Assembly (NCBI RefSeq): GCF_004125825.1
Contig: NZ_QQWI01000013.1
Location: 1-64,000, forward strand
DNA length: 64,000 bases
Reading direction: 5' to 3'
From: Fusibacter sp. A1
Lineage (GTDB): Bacteria; Bacillota; Clostridia; Peptostreptococcales; Acidaminobacteraceae
Positions 46,031 to 55,619 of this stretch are shown here, piece after piece. Under the pieces are notes generated by a model. It had not been told where the DNA came from, searched no databases, and saw only the letters and a list, made by a program, of their open reading frames with translations. The position numbers and the translations under genes were made by a program. The number at the start of each line of letters is the position of its first letter. Positions within the stretch are counted from its first letter, which is position 1.

Positions 46031-47272
46031 ATGACTGTTAATAAGAGTAACGAGACAAGATTTAAGCACAACTTCAAGATTTTCATCACATTCGGAATTC
46101 TTTTCGAGCTGATGAATTCCTTTTATATGCCGTTTGCGATCAAGTTCTTAGAACGGGTCGGAGGCACCGAGTTCGACATTTCACTCTTCAATTCCATGAA
46201 GGGTCTGATTATGATCTTCGCAGTGCTTCCGGGCGTCTTTTACATCAACCGCCACGACGACAAGAAAAAAGTCACTTCAAATTTTGTGCTGATCGTCACC
46301 ATACTTGTCTTGTCGCTAGTAGTCATACCTTTTTTACCGGGCGCCATCCGGCCGTTTTCTTTCATTTTGATCATGACGCTGATGACCATACCTACTTCGA
46401 TCTATAACGCCAGCTATCAAAACTTCACCGGCGACCTGTTCCCTGTAAGAAGGGCTCAAGTGATTGCGAAAAGGAGCATGTACACCATCGTCTTCACCAC
46501 CGTTTTCACGTTGATCTCCGGCTTGATTTTCAAATACGTACCAAAGACCGACGACCAGCGGCTGATTATCTATCAGATATTCTTCGTTCTAGCTTTCGTG
46601 CTTGGTCTTGTAGCTGTCTATGTGTTCAACAAATTCGACTACAGCCCGGCGCCAACCCATAAGCGATATGAATTCAAGGGCAGCTTCACACGAGTCTTCA
46701 GCAACAAGCGGTTTAAAAAATTCGTGCTGTCTTCTACGATCTTCCACTTCGGATGGCAGATGGGATGGCCGCTCTTTAGCATCTACATGATCAAGACCCT
46801 TGGGGCCGACGAACTTTGGCTTGCCATCATCAATATCGGTTCCGCCTCTGTCATGTTCTTGGGCCATAAGATCTGGCCAAAGATGATCGACACCTACGGA
46901 AACGAGAAGATCGCGACTATTTGTACCTTAGGCATGGCACTGACGCCGATCCTATACGCCCTGTCGCCAAACCTACTGGTACTGACTGTCGTTTCTACCG
47001 TTACAGGATTCTTCACAGCAGGCACGATCACCGTGCTCTTTAGCGACATGCTCGAGGTGACTCCCACAGAAAACCGAATCGTCTATGTGGGTTACTACAA
47101 CACCGCCACCAACATCACACTAGCCATCTCGCCCTTTGTCGGCCTGTTCTTCTTAAACCGCTTCGGCATCGTAGGCGCCCTCTTCATCACCGCTGGATTC
47201 AGATTCATCGGCGGCCTCGCGTTTTACCTGAGGGAGCGCTCGGAAAGAAAGTACCTGGAAAAGCAGCAATAG
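46031..47272 (+). CDS. MFS transporter
   Basis: 413 residues with 12 predicted membrane helices in two halves. The loop after helix 2 (PGVFYINRHDDKKKVTSN) resembles MFS motif A in weakened form. GTAGGGGG lies before the ATG. The substrate cannot be read from the sequence. It is one of the few plus-strand genes here, with its own promoter and terminator. Confidence 0.85.
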   Translation: MTVNKSNETRFKHNFKIFITFGILFELMNSFYMPFAIKFLERVGGTEFDISLFNSMKGLIMIFAVLPGVFYINRHDDKKKVTSNFVLIVTILVLSLVVIPFLPGAIRPFSFILIMTLMTIPTSIYNASYQNFTGDLFPVRRAQVIAKRSMYTIVFTTVFTLISGLIFKYVPKTDDQRLIIYQIFFVLAFVLGLVAVYVFNKFDYSPAPTHKRYEFKGSFTRVFSNKRFKKFVLSSTIFHFGWQMGWPLFSIYMIKTLGADELWLAIINIGSASVMFLGHKIWPKMIDTYGNEKIATICTLGMALTPILYALSPNLLVLTVVSTVTGFFTAGTITVLFSDMLEVTPTENRIVYVGYYNTATNITLAISPFVGLFFLNRFGIVGALFITAGFRFIGGLAFYLRERSERKYLEKQQ

Positions 47273-47297
47273 GTGAATCGTTATTAATAATTGAGTT

Positions 47298-47350
47298 CTC
47301 CGTGTGGATTTTAGAGATTTTTCTCTATAAAACCACACGGAGATTTTTTA
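47298..47350 (+). terminator. Terminator built from the repeat-family core hairpin
   Basis: CTCCGTGTGG and CCACACGGAG, with further pairing of TTTTAGAGA/TCTCTATAAAA, form a stem of about 20 bp followed by ATTTTTTATT. The core resembles the CTTAGTGTGGTTTT...AAAACCACACTAAG arms of arrays A and B, and the trailing TTGCAAGGCTT matches the partial copy at 43158. Confidence 0.85.
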
Positions 47351-47489
47351 TTGCAAGGCTTTAAACACATATCTAATATTGCATCTTACTTTTGTCATTA
47401 TTTTAAATGACCACTATTGTGAGACGCTACGCTTTCTGAGGGCGCTGAGACACGATTTGAATGAATGCATGAGGCGGGGTTTTAGGGAG

Positions 47490-47610
47490 GGTAGACATGA
47501 AGCCTACCCGTACAAAGGCGTAGAATGCAATGCAGTTGTAGGGGTAGGCTTTATGTCTACCCGTGATTTATAGTTCGATAGGGCTACCACGAGGGTAGCT
47601 ACTACGCGAG
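47490..47610. repeat. GGGTAG...CTACCC paired-hairpin element, copy 2
   Basis: Arms at 47490-47510 and 47543-47563, nearly identical to copy 1 at 43381. The shared sequence runs on through GGGCTACCACGA to CTACTACGCG. The rest of the 47273-47625 gap holds only the terminator and a short GACGCTACGCTTT stretch. Confidence 0.85.
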
Positions 47611-47625
47611 GTTGGGTGGCGTTTG

Positions 47626-49242
47626 TTATTGCTGTATTCTTACAAAACTGTAGTTTCTGCCGCTTTGTTTGGCTCTGTACATTTCGACGTCGGCTAGATG
47701 GATCAGCTGTTTTTCGTCTTTTACGGTGCCGGGCATGGCCCATACTCCGCCGATACTCACAGTGACATAGCGTCTTTTGTCTTGTGCGTCGTACTGGATG
47801 TCCATGTCCTGGACTGCGATCCTGATTTCGTCCGCTAGCTGCTGGGCCTGCTGGGGTGTTTTTCCCCTGCTGATGTAGATGAACTCCTCGCCGCCGTAGC
47901 GCACAAAAATATCGTGCTTCTGCTTGGCGATCTTATTGATGCAGTGACTGATCTGCACTAGGCAGTCATCACCCGCAAGGTGTCCCAGTGTATCGTTGAA
48001 GAGCTTGAACTTGTCGATATCGATTAAGAACAGGCTGATACTTGAATCCTGCTGCCCATAGTCGGCCAGGTACTTGTTGAGCGCTCTTCTGTTCAGCTGA
48101 CCGGTCAGTTCATCATAGTTCACCTTGCTTAAGAGTTTCTCGTTTTCAAGCTTCAACTGCTTATTGCGTCTTCTTTCGCTTTCGATCTGCTGCAAGGTGG
48201 CCTCTTCGTAGATATCGGTCTTGTCAAAGTTCAGATTGTACTTCACTTCGTGACGGATGATATTCAGCTTGTCGACCATCAGCTGCGATTCGATCTGCTT
48301 TTCGATCATATGATGCTTTTTAAAATAGCTCAGCGCTTCACGGAACTCACCCTTGTTTTCATAATGTATCGACCAATATTCATAGAGCATCTTCAGGTAT
48401 TCGATGTCCCTGTCCTTGAGCGATTCTTCCTCAAGCTTGTAAAAGAGCTCCAGCCTGTCGACGTCGTCTAGTATCAGATCGTACATGACACGGTTCAGCT
48501 TGTATCTTTTTAAATAGAAGCTGTCACTCAGCTTTTCAGAAACGAGATTGCCCTTGTCGAATACCGACTTAAGCTGGTCAAGGTTTCCAAGCTTGAAGTA
48601 GCACTGCCCTAACGCTCCGTAAATGTCTAGGAGCACGTAGTTCTGATTCATGATTTTTGCCTGTTCAAGCGATTTTAAATAGTATTCGACAGCTTCATCT
48701 ACAAGGCCCAGTTCGTAATAGAGCTGGCCCAGATTAAGTAGAATCGTCGATTTGATATCCTTTACATCAAGCTGGTCGCAAAGCGCAAGAGCCCTATTGT
48801 AGTGGGCCATGGCCGCGCCGTAGTCCTGATCGTTTAGAAAAACTTCGCCTAGGTTGTTGTAAAGTGCGACCTTTTGAATAAGGCTCGCATCCTGGGTCAT
48901 GTTCTTTTCAAAATGAAGCAGCACGCGTTTAGCCCGGTCCATCTGCCCCATCCGGTAATAGACATATCCAAGCTGGTTGAGTGCCCGGTTCATACCTGAC
49001 ACGTAACCGATTTCCTTGCATAAGCCGTAGTTCTCAAGCTGCAGGATCACAGCTTCTTCATAGCGGTTGCATATCGTATAGACGACACCTATCGAAATCC
49101 TTACCTCGTAGTCAAGCGTAGGCTCGCCATATTCCTTCACCTTGGACTGGATGGCATGGATTTGCCTTAGCGCCTCTTCTGGGTTTTCGTATGCGATCGA
49201 CGTGATGGGTCTAAGTTCATCTTTGAGTGATAACAAGTCCAT
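47626..49242 (-). CDS. TPR-repeat diguanylate cyclase (GGDEF)
   Basis: 538 residues with no signal peptide or membrane helix. About seven TPR-like repeats (residues 1-330, for example ALYNNLGEVFLNDQDYGAAM and ILLNLGQLYYELGLVDEAVE), then a coiled-coil linker (EEATLQQIESERRRNKQLKL) and a GGDEF domain (about 370-538). The active motif is GGEEF in FVRYGGEEFIYIS, with metal Asp in FLIDIDKFKLFNDTLGHLAG. It should make c-di-GMP. The inhibitory RxxD site is replaced by QKHD, so product inhibition may be absent. TPRs suggest a protein or peptide input. Confidence 0.93.
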   Translation of the reverse strand: MDLLSLKDELRPITSIAYENPEEALRQIHAIQSKVKEYGEPTLDYEVRISIGVVYTICNRYEEAVILQLENYGLCKEIGYVSGMNRALNQLGYVYYRMGQMDRAKRVLLHFEKNMTQDASLIQKVALYNNLGEVFLNDQDYGAAMAHYNRALALCDQLDVKDIKSTILLNLGQLYYELGLVDEAVEYYLKSLEQAKIMNQNYVLLDIYGALGQCYFKLGNLDQLKSVFDKGNLVSEKLSDSFYLKRYKLNRVMYDLILDDVDRLELFYKLEEESLKDRDIEYLKMLYEYWSIHYENKGEFREALSYFKKHHMIEKQIESQLMVDKLNIIRHEVKYNLNFDKTDIYEEATLQQIESERRRNKQLKLENEKLLSKVNYDELTGQLNRRALNKYLADYGQQDSSISLFLIDIDKFKLFNDTLGHLAGDDCLVQISHCINKIAKQKHDIFVRYGGEEFIYISRGKTPQQAQQLADEIRIAVQDMDIQYDAQDKRRYVTVSIGGVWAMPGTVKDEKQLIHLADVEMYRAKQSGRNYSFVRIQQ

Positions 49243-49301
49243 AAGCCGCCCTCCTATACACTTGTTTATACCTCGCTTAGAAACAGCTAATCAATAAAAA
49301 A

Positions 49302-49328
49302 AAGCCATCCGCTAGCGGATGGCTTGAT
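49302..49328 (-). terminator. Terminator of binding-protein gene 1
   Basis: AAGCCATCCGC and GCGGATGGCTT pair perfectly with a TA centre; a long T-run follows on the minus strand. Confidence 0.92.
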
Positions 49329-49335
49329 TTATTGA

Positions 49336-51069
49336 TTATTCTGCACTCATACCTGTGTTGTTGATGTTGAAGATTAGGTAGAATAGTGTAGTTTGTTGTG
49401 TAACTTGGAAGTGTGGGTGGTCGATGTATTGCTCAACGAACTCACCTGAAAGACCACAACGGTCAACTTCGCCAGTTTCATAAAGGTTTACGCCAGCTGC
49501 AACGTCTTTGATTTGACGGAAAGTAACGCCGTCGATCTTAACCATGTCAGCTGAATGGTAGCTAGGGTTTTTCATGAACGCATAACCGTAACCGATATCC
49601 CATTGAGTAAGCATGAACGCGCCGTTGTAAAGTGTCGTTTCGATAGAAGTACCGAAAGAATCAGCATTAGCTGTAACGAACGCTTCGTTTACTGGGTAGA
49701 AGTTAGGGAATGTCATAAGTTTTACAAAGTAAGGTACTGGAATTTCAAGAGTTACTTTTAAAGTGTAATCGTCAAGTGCTTCAACACCAAGCTCAGTTGT
49801 TGGCATTTCGCCAGCCATTACTGCAGCGTAGTTTTTAAGTTGAGCAGTTTCTACCATGAATTGGTATTGAGAACCAGTTGCTGGGTCTGCAAGTCTTCTC
49901 CATGAGTAAACGAAATCAGCAGCTGTAACAGGAGTACCGTTTGACCATACTGAATCATCTCTTAAGTTGAAGATGTATTCTGTACCTTCAGCGTTAACTG
50001 TAAAGTCTTTAGCAACACCCATTTCAACTACGTCGTCTTCGCCTAACATTACAAGACCTTCAAGTACGTTAGCCATAACTTCGAATGATACAGAGTTAGT
50101 CGCTTTGTTTGTATCCATTGATGGAATATCAGAAGTGTCAAGAAGTCTGATGATTTTCTTACCGTCAGTTTCAAGAGTAGTTTCTGCATATTTGTAAGTG
50201 TAGTCGCCACCGAATGCGTGATCGATTACGCCAGATACGTGTGGAGCCACTAGGCTTGAACCACCACGTTGGTATAAAGGAACTACAACAGCGTCTTCTT
50301 CAACTAAAAGTCTTTCTGTTTCTTGTAATAAAGTCCAACGAGCAGCAAGATCTGTAGTCAAGTCGCCAGTTTTTGTTCTAGCGATGTTCTCGTCGAAAGT
50401 AGCGCTTGAGTAACCAGCAGAGTTATGACCGCCACCTGTGACAAACATGTCAAGGAAAGTCATTGGGTCTGGATAGTCAGGGCCCCAACCAGCGAATTCA
50501 AACTCGAATTTACCTTCGTCAGCAAGTTCCAATTTGTTTTTGAATGGTTGTTGGTTAAGTGTAAGTGTAAGACCTTCAAGGTTAGCTTGCAATTGACCTT
50601 GGATAAACTCAGAAATCTTCTTTGAACTCTCAGAGTCGTAAGTTAAGAATTCTACTGTTACCGTGTCAAAACCAAGTTCTTCTTTAGCTGCTGCCCAGTA
50701 TGCTTGTGATGCTTCAACATCGAAAGCCAACCAGCCTTCTGGGTATGCGTTACGGAAGTCAACACCTTCTTCATCAGTAGCAAGACCTACTGGAACGAAG
50801 AAGTTTACTGCTTGAGAACCGTTGCCAAGAATAACATCTGTGATGTACTCTTTGTCAAAACCAGTTGCGAATGCTTTACGGGCGTTGACGTTTTTCATAA
50901 GATCCTTAGCAGAAATATCTACTGGATTTGCGTTTGCATCTTTTGTGTCATCAGCTGGTGCTTCTGTAGCTGGTTCATCAGTTACAGGTGTTGTGTCTTC
51001 TTTTGCTCCACATGCCGTCATGGCGAATACCATAACGAACACTAGGAGAAGAGCTAAAATCTTTTTCAT
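49336..51069 (-). CDS. Circularly permuted OppA-like peptide-binding lipoprotein 1
   Basis: 577 residues from ATG 51069 (GGGAGGAT upstream). Lipoprotein signal with lipobox MTAC (Cys20), then a linker rich in Thr, Pro and Asp. Residues about 60-295 equal the C-terminal part of ordinary OppA (NVNARKAFATGFDK, FEFAGWGPDYPDPMTFLDMF, VVVPLYQRGGSS, HAFGGDYTYKYAE). Residues about 305-577 equal its N-terminal part (IRLLDTSDIPSMDTNKATNS, VWSNGTPVTAADFVYSWRRL, LYNGAFMLTQW), ending at FYLIFNINNTG. The Asp that binds the peptide amino terminus in E. coli OppA (DYNEP) is kept as DYPDP. Order seen directly; function inferred. Confidence 0.93.
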   Translation of the reverse strand: MKKILALLLVFVMVFAMTACGAKEDTTPVTDEPATEAPADDTKDANANPVDISAKDLMKNVNARKAFATGFDKEYITDVILGNGSQAVNFFVPVGLATDEEGVDFRNAYPEGWLAFDVEASQAYWAAAKEELGFDTVTVEFLTYDSESSKKISEFIQGQLQANLEGLTLTLNQQPFKNKLELADEGKFEFEFAGWGPDYPDPMTFLDMFVTGGGHNSAGYSSATFDENIARTKTGDLTTDLAARWTLLQETERLLVEEDAVVVPLYQRGGSSLVAPHVSGVIDHAFGGDYTYKYAETTLETDGKKIIRLLDTSDIPSMDTNKATNSVSFEVMANVLEGLVMLGEDDVVEMGVAKDFTVNAEGTEYIFNLRDDSVWSNGTPVTAADFVYSWRRLADPATGSQYQFMVETAQLKNYAAVMAGEMPTTELGVEALDDYTLKVTLEIPVPYFVKLMTFPNFYPVNEAFVTANADSFGTSIETTLYNGAFMLTQWDIGYGYAFMKNPSYHSADMVKIDGVTFRQIKDVAAGVNLYETGEVDRCGLSGEFVEQYIDHPHFQVTQQTTLFYLIFNINNTGMSAE

Positions 51070-51092
51070 TTTTAAATCCTCCCTTTTTTCAC

Positions 51093-51118
51093 TGTGCCTT
51101 GAGCACAATCTGATTATA
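51093..51118 (-). promoter_or_regulatory. -10 box and 5' hairpin of binding-protein gene 1
   Basis: On the minus strand TATAAT (51113-51118) is followed within a few bases by TGTGC...GCACA (51093-51107), which would form the extreme 5' end of the mRNA. I see no good -35 box. The remainder of the spacer (51119-51456) has several TGTAAC/GTTACA motifs but no gene. Confidence 0.6.
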
Positions 51119-51456
51119 TAACGATTTGTTATTTAATGTGTGTCACGTTTGTAACTTTTTTTCTCTCAAGACCTTAAACTATGTAAATACTTTACATAAT
51201 ATGGCAAAATATAGGTGGTTATTTGAATTGTCCGACTATATTGAATTATGTAACTTGTCAGTGTTTTCAAAGGCGTTGGGACAATCGTCTTTCTTTTTAA
51301 GCAACTCTGTCATTGGTGACAAGAGTGTAACCTGTTTTTTCAATTTGACTTTTCAAACCGATCAGGACAAATCAACTGTTTTCGCACCTTAAAATATACG
51401 CTTCATTATATAGTGTCAAAAAATACATTGATCCTGAAAACGACAAAAATAAAAAA

Positions 51457-51478
51457 GCCACTCGTTTTCACGAGTGGC
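51457..51478 (-). terminator. Terminator of binding-protein gene 2
   Basis: GCCACTCG and CGAGTGGC pair around a 6-nt loop, followed on the minus strand by a T-run. Confidence 0.92.
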
Positions 51479-51488
51479 CCGGTTGTTA

Positions 51489-53219
51489 TTAGTGCTCTCC
51501 CAGACCTTCGTTGTTGATGTTGAAGATTAGGTAGAATAGTGCAGTTCCTTTTGTTACTACGAAGTGTGGGTGGTCGATGTATTGCTCAACGAACTCACCT
51601 GAAAGACCACAACGGTCAACTTCGCCAGTTTCATAAAGGTTTACGCCAGCTGCAGTATCTTTGATGATTCTGAATGTAACGCCGTCGATTTGAACGTCGT
51701 CAGCGCCGTAGTAAGCTGGGTTTTTAGCCATAGCATAGCCATAACCGATATCCCATTGAGAAAGAACGAAAGCACCATTGTAAAGAGTAGTTTCGATTGA
51801 AGTACCGAATGCTTCGCCTAAGCCTTCTACGAATGCTTGGTTAACTGGGTAGAAGTTAGGGAAAGTCATAAGTTTTACAAAGTAAGGTACTGGAAGTTCA
51901 AGAGTTACTTTTAAAGTGTAATCGTCAAGTGCTTCAACACCAAGCTCAGTTGTTGGCATTTCGCCAGCCATTACTGCAGCGTAGTTTTTAAGTTGAGCAG
52001 TTTCCACCATGAATTGGTATTGAGAACCAGTTGCTGGATCTGCAAGTCTTCTCCATGAGTAAACGAAGTCTTTAGCTGTAACAGGAGTTCCGTTTGACCA
52101 TACTGAATCATCTCTTAAGTTGAAGATGTACTCTGTACCGTCTGCGTTCATTGTCCAGTCAGAAGCAACGCCTGGCTCAGCTACATCGCCGTCGCCTAGC
52201 ATTACAAGACCTTCAAGTACGTTTGCCATCATTTCGAATGATACGGCATTTGTAGCTTTGTTAGTGTCCATTGAAGGAATATCAGATCCACCAAGAAGTC
52301 TGATGATTTTCTTGCCATCAGTTTCAAGTGTAGTTGTAGCATATTTGTAAGTGTAGTCGCCACCAAATGCGTGTTTGATGATACCAGTTACGTGTGGAGC
52401 TCTAAGTCCAGAACCGCCACGTTGGTATAAAGGAACGACAACCGCGTCTTCTTCCACTAAGATTCTTTCTGTTTCTTGTAACAAAGTCCAACGAGCTGCA
52501 AGATCTGTAGTCAAGTCGCCAGTTTTTGTTCTAGCGATGTTCTCGTCGTAAGTTGCGCTTGAGTATCCAGCAGAGTTATGACCGCCACCTGTGACGAACA
52601 TGTCAAGGAAAGTCATCGGGTCTGGATAGTCAGGGCCCCAACCGGCGAATTCAAATTCGAATTTACCTTGGTCAGAAAGCTCTAATTTGTTTTTGAATGG
52701 TTGTTGGTTAAGTACTACTGTCAAACCTTCAAGGTTATCTTGTAATTGACCTTGGATAAATTCAGAAATCTTCTTAGAACCTTCAGAGTCATAAGTTAAG
52801 AATTCTACTGTTACCGTGTCGAATCCAAGTTCTTCTTTAGCTGCCGCCCAGTATTCTTTAGAAGCTTCAGGATTGAATCCCAACCATCCGTCTGGATGAG
52901 CCGCTCTAAAGTCATTACCGTCTTCGTCAGTAGCAAGACCTTCTGGTACGAAGAAGTTTACAGGTAGTGAACCGTTACCTAGGATCACGTCTGTAACGTA
53001 CTCTTTGTCAAAACCAGTTGCGAACGCTTTACGGGCATTCACGGATTTCATAAGTTCTTTTGCTGTAATTTCTACAGGCTCTTTGTTTGCATCTTCTTCT
53101 ACTACTGGAGCTTCATTTTCTGTTTCTGAAGCTGCAGGAGCTGGTTCTTCTTTCGCGCCGCAAGCAGTCATACCAAAGACCATTACGAATACGAGTAGTA
53201 AAGCTAAAAGCTTTTTCAT
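51489..53219 (-). CDS. Circularly permuted OppA-like peptide-binding lipoprotein 2
   Basis: 576 residues, lipobox MTAC (Cys20). It is the closest relative of protein 1, with long near-identical DNA stretches, and has the same permuted order: SVNARKAFATGFDK near residue 60, AGWGPDYPDPMTFLDMF near 195, GGDYTYKYATTT at the joined former termini, SDIPSMDTNKATNA near 315, VWSNGTPVTAKDFVYSWRRL near 375, ending FYLIFNINNEGLGEH. The linker after the lipid anchor differs strongly from its neighbours. It has its own terminator and TATAAT box. Confidence 0.93.
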   Translation of the reverse strand: MKKLLALLLVFVMVFGMTACGAKEEPAPAASETENEAPVVEEDANKEPVEITAKELMKSVNARKAFATGFDKEYVTDVILGNGSLPVNFFVPEGLATDEDGNDFRAAHPDGWLGFNPEASKEYWAAAKEELGFDTVTVEFLTYDSEGSKKISEFIQGQLQDNLEGLTVVLNQQPFKNKLELSDQGKFEFEFAGWGPDYPDPMTFLDMFVTGGGHNSAGYSSATYDENIARTKTGDLTTDLAARWTLLQETERILVEEDAVVVPLYQRGGSGLRAPHVTGIIKHAFGGDYTYKYATTTLETDGKKIIRLLGGSDIPSMDTNKATNAVSFEMMANVLEGLVMLGDGDVAEPGVASDWTMNADGTEYIFNLRDDSVWSNGTPVTAKDFVYSWRRLADPATGSQYQFMVETAQLKNYAAVMAGEMPTTELGVEALDDYTLKVTLELPVPYFVKLMTFPNFYPVNQAFVEGLGEAFGTSIETTLYNGAFVLSQWDIGYGYAMAKNPAYYGADDVQIDGVTFRIIKDTAAGVNLYETGEVDRCGLSGEFVEQYIDHPHFVVTKGTALFYLIFNINNEGLGEH

Positions 53220-53246
53220 GTGGTAATTCCTCCCTATTATTTTTTT

Positions 53247-53277
53247 TGTACCTTACCGAAGTACAATTACGATTATA
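53247..53277 (-). promoter_or_regulatory. -10 box and 5' hairpin of binding-protein gene 2
   Basis: Minus-strand TATAAT at 53272-53277, then TTGTAC...GTACAA (53247-53266) at the predicted mRNA start. The spacer upstream (53278-53556) contains several GTTAC motifs and no gene. Confidence 0.6.
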
Positions 53278-53558
53278 CATGTCGTTTTTGTAAAATGTAA
53301 GGGTAATCTTTACGAAATGTTAATGCGAATGACGCCAAATCGTAATATATGACGATTGATGTTACATAAAAGAAATATTTCGATTTCTGAAACATTGTTC
53401 TGTAGCTCCTGAAATATATCGATTGTCGGGGATTTCAAAATCGTCATCCATCCAATTACCGGTTACATAATCACACCTCGCTTGCAAAAGTTACAGAGTC
53501 GTTACTTTTATATTGTTACCATAACCTTTACTTTTTGCCTGAGTGATGAATCAAAAAA

Positions 53559-53583
53559 AACCACCCGTTTACACGAGTGGTTT
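53559..53583 (-). terminator. Terminator of binding-protein gene 3
   Basis: AACCAC(T/C)CGT and ACG(G/A)GTGGTT form an 11-bp stem with one mismatch and a T-run on the minus strand. Confidence 0.9.
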
Positions 53584-53602
53584 TGACTAGCTTGATTGAT
53601 TG

Positions 53603-55336
53603 TTATTCTGCCATACCTTCGTTGTTGATGTTGAAGATCAGGTAGTAAAGTGAAGTACCGTTTGTCACTACGAAGTGTGGGTGATCGATGTATTGCTCAA
53701 CGAACTCACCCGAAAGACCGCAACGGTCAACTTCGCCGGTTTCATAAAGGTTTACGCCAGCTGCAACGTCCTTGATGATTCTGAAAGTGATATCGTCGAC
53801 TTTAACATCAGCAGCACCGTAATATGCCGGGTTTTTAGACATCGCATAGCCGTAACCCAGATCCCATTGAGATAGAACGAAAGCGCCGTTGTAAAGCGTA
53901 GTTTCGATAGAAGTACCGAATGCATCGCCTTGTTCAGTGACAAATGCTTCGTTTACAGGGTAGAAGTTACAGAATGTCATAAGTTTTAAGAAGAATGGTA
54001 CAGGTAGTTCAAGTGTTACTTGTAACGTTCTGTCGTCAAGTGCCACAACACCAAGCTCAGATGTCGGCATTTCGCCAGCCATTACCGCAGCATAGTTTTT
54101 AAGTTGAGCGGTTTCCACCATGAATTGGTATTGAGAACCAGTTGCTGGGTCTGCAAGTCTTCTCCATGAGTAAACGAAATCGTCAGCTGTAACTTTTTCG
54201 CCGTTTGACCAAACTGAATCGTCTCTTAAGTTGAATGTGTAGACAAGACCGTCGTCAGACATTGTCCAGTCAGAAGCCACACCTGGTTCAACTACGTCGT
54301 TTTCACCAAGCATCACAAGACCTTCAAGTACGTTTGCCATCATTTCGAATGATACAGAGTTAGTCGCTTTGTTTGTGTCCATTGATGGGATATCAGAAGA
54401 AGCAAGCAGTCTGATGACTTTTTTGCCGTCTGTATCAAGCGTAGTTTCTGCATATTTGTAAGTGAAGTCGCCACCGAATGCGTGTCTAACGATACCTGTC
54501 ACGTGTGGAGCTCTAAGTCCAGAACCGCCACGTTGGAATAAAGGTACTACAACAGCATCTTCTTCAACAAGAATTCTTTCTGTTTCTTGTAGTAGAGTCC
54601 AGCGAGCTGCAAGATCAGAAGTCAAGTCGCCAGTTTTTGTTCTAGCGATATTGTCGTCGTAAGTCTCGCTTGTGTAACCTGCTGTGTTATGACCGCCACC
54701 TGAAACAAACATGTCAAGGAAAGTCATCGGGTCTGGATAGTCAGGACCCCAACCGGCATATTCAAATTCGAATTGACCTTGGTCGGCAAGTTCCAGCTTA
54801 TTTTTGAAAGGCTGTTGGTTAAGAGTAACTGTCAAGCCTTCAAGTGTTTCTTGCATTTGACCTTGAATGAATTCAGAGATCTTTTTAGAGCTGTCTCCGT
54901 CATAAGTCAAGAACTCGATTGTAACTTTGTCAAATCCAAGTTCTTCTTTAGCCGCTGCCCAGTATGCCTTAGAAGCTTCCTTATCAAAAGCCAACCATCC
55001 ATCTGGATATACTTCTCTAAAGTCTTCACCGTTCTCATCTGTAGCAAGACCTTTTGGTACGAAGAAGTTAACTGGTTGCGAACCGTTACCTAGGATACTT
55101 TCTGTGATATACGTTTTGTCGAATGAAGTAGCAAGTGCTTTACGAGCATTTACGTTTTTCATAAGCTCTTTTGCAGTAATCTCTACAGGATCTGCCTTCT
55201 TCTGATCGTCAGTAGCTACTTGCTCTTGATCGTCTGTACCTGCGACATCCGTGTTTTCTTCTGTGGTAGTTTTACCACATGCCGCTAACGCGAACACCAT
55301 CACAAATACTAACAGTAGTGCCATTAGTTTTTTCAT
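53603..55336 (-). CDS. Circularly permuted OppA-like peptide-binding lipoprotein 3
   Basis: 577 residues, lipobox LAAC (Cys20). Counted landmarks: NVNARKALATSFDK 61-74; FEYAGWGPDYPDPMTFLDMF 191-210; VVVPLFQRGG 262-271; HAFGGDFTYKYAE 285-297 (end of ordinary OppA); VIRLLASSDIPSMDTNKATN 307-326 (start of ordinary OppA); VWSNGEKVTADDFVYSWRRL 375-394; LYNGAFVLSQW 481-491; YYLIFNINN 564-572. In ordinary OppA the segment ending YYLIFNINN leads straight into the segment starting NVNARKA. One extra Cys is present in MTFCNFYP. Confidence 0.94.
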   Translation of the reverse strand: MKKLMALLLVFVMVFALAACGKTTTEENTDVAGTDDQEQVATDDQKKADPVEITAKELMKNVNARKALATSFDKTYITESILGNGSQPVNFFVPKGLATDENGEDFREVYPDGWLAFDKEASKAYWAAAKEELGFDKVTIEFLTYDGDSSKKISEFIQGQMQETLEGLTVTLNQQPFKNKLELADQGQFEFEYAGWGPDYPDPMTFLDMFVSGGGHNTAGYTSETYDDNIARTKTGDLTSDLAARWTLLQETERILVEEDAVVVPLFQRGGSGLRAPHVTGIVRHAFGGDFTYKYAETTLDTDGKKVIRLLASSDIPSMDTNKATNSVSFEMMANVLEGLVMLGENDVVEPGVASDWTMSDDGLVYTFNLRDDSVWSNGEKVTADDFVYSWRRLADPATGSQYQFMVETAQLKNYAAVMAGEMPTSELGVVALDDRTLQVTLELPVPFFLKLMTFCNFYPVNEAFVTEQGDAFGTSIETTLYNGAFVLSQWDLGYGYAMSKNPAYYGAADVKVDDITFRIIKDVAAGVNLYETGEVDRCGLSGEFVEQYIDHPHFVVTNGTSLYYLIFNINNEGMAE

Positions 55337-55362
55337 TGTTAAAATCCTCCCTAAATTTTCTT

Positions 55363-55391
55363 GTGGACCTCTTGACCACTCTCGTATTATA
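55363..55391 (-). promoter_or_regulatory. -10 box and 5' hairpin of binding-protein gene 3
   Basis: Minus-strand TATAAT at 55386-55391, then GTGG...CCAC (55363-55379) at the predicted mRNA start. No good -35 box is visible. Confidence 0.55.
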
Positions 55392-55588
55392 GCGAAAGCT
55401 TTTTAGGATTTAGTATCATTATTGTTACTTTTTGTAAAAAACACCGCATGATCACTACCGCCAGCACTCTGGTTTTCAAAAGCGATTATCTGCATTTGAC
55501 TTAGCTAGGCACTGGAACAGCTCGTCCAGCATAAATAACGGTTTATTCTTATGTTACCTTACAAAATTGTAAACATTTGTTTTATAAA

Positions 55589-55609
55589 AGGATGCACTGA
55601 GTGCATCCT
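55589..55609 (-). terminator. Terminator of binding-protein gene 4
   Basis: AGGATGCAC and GTGCATCCT pair around TGA/TCA, followed on the minus strand by TTTTATAAAAC. Confidence 0.85.
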
Positions 55610-55619
55610 CTTCTTTTGC

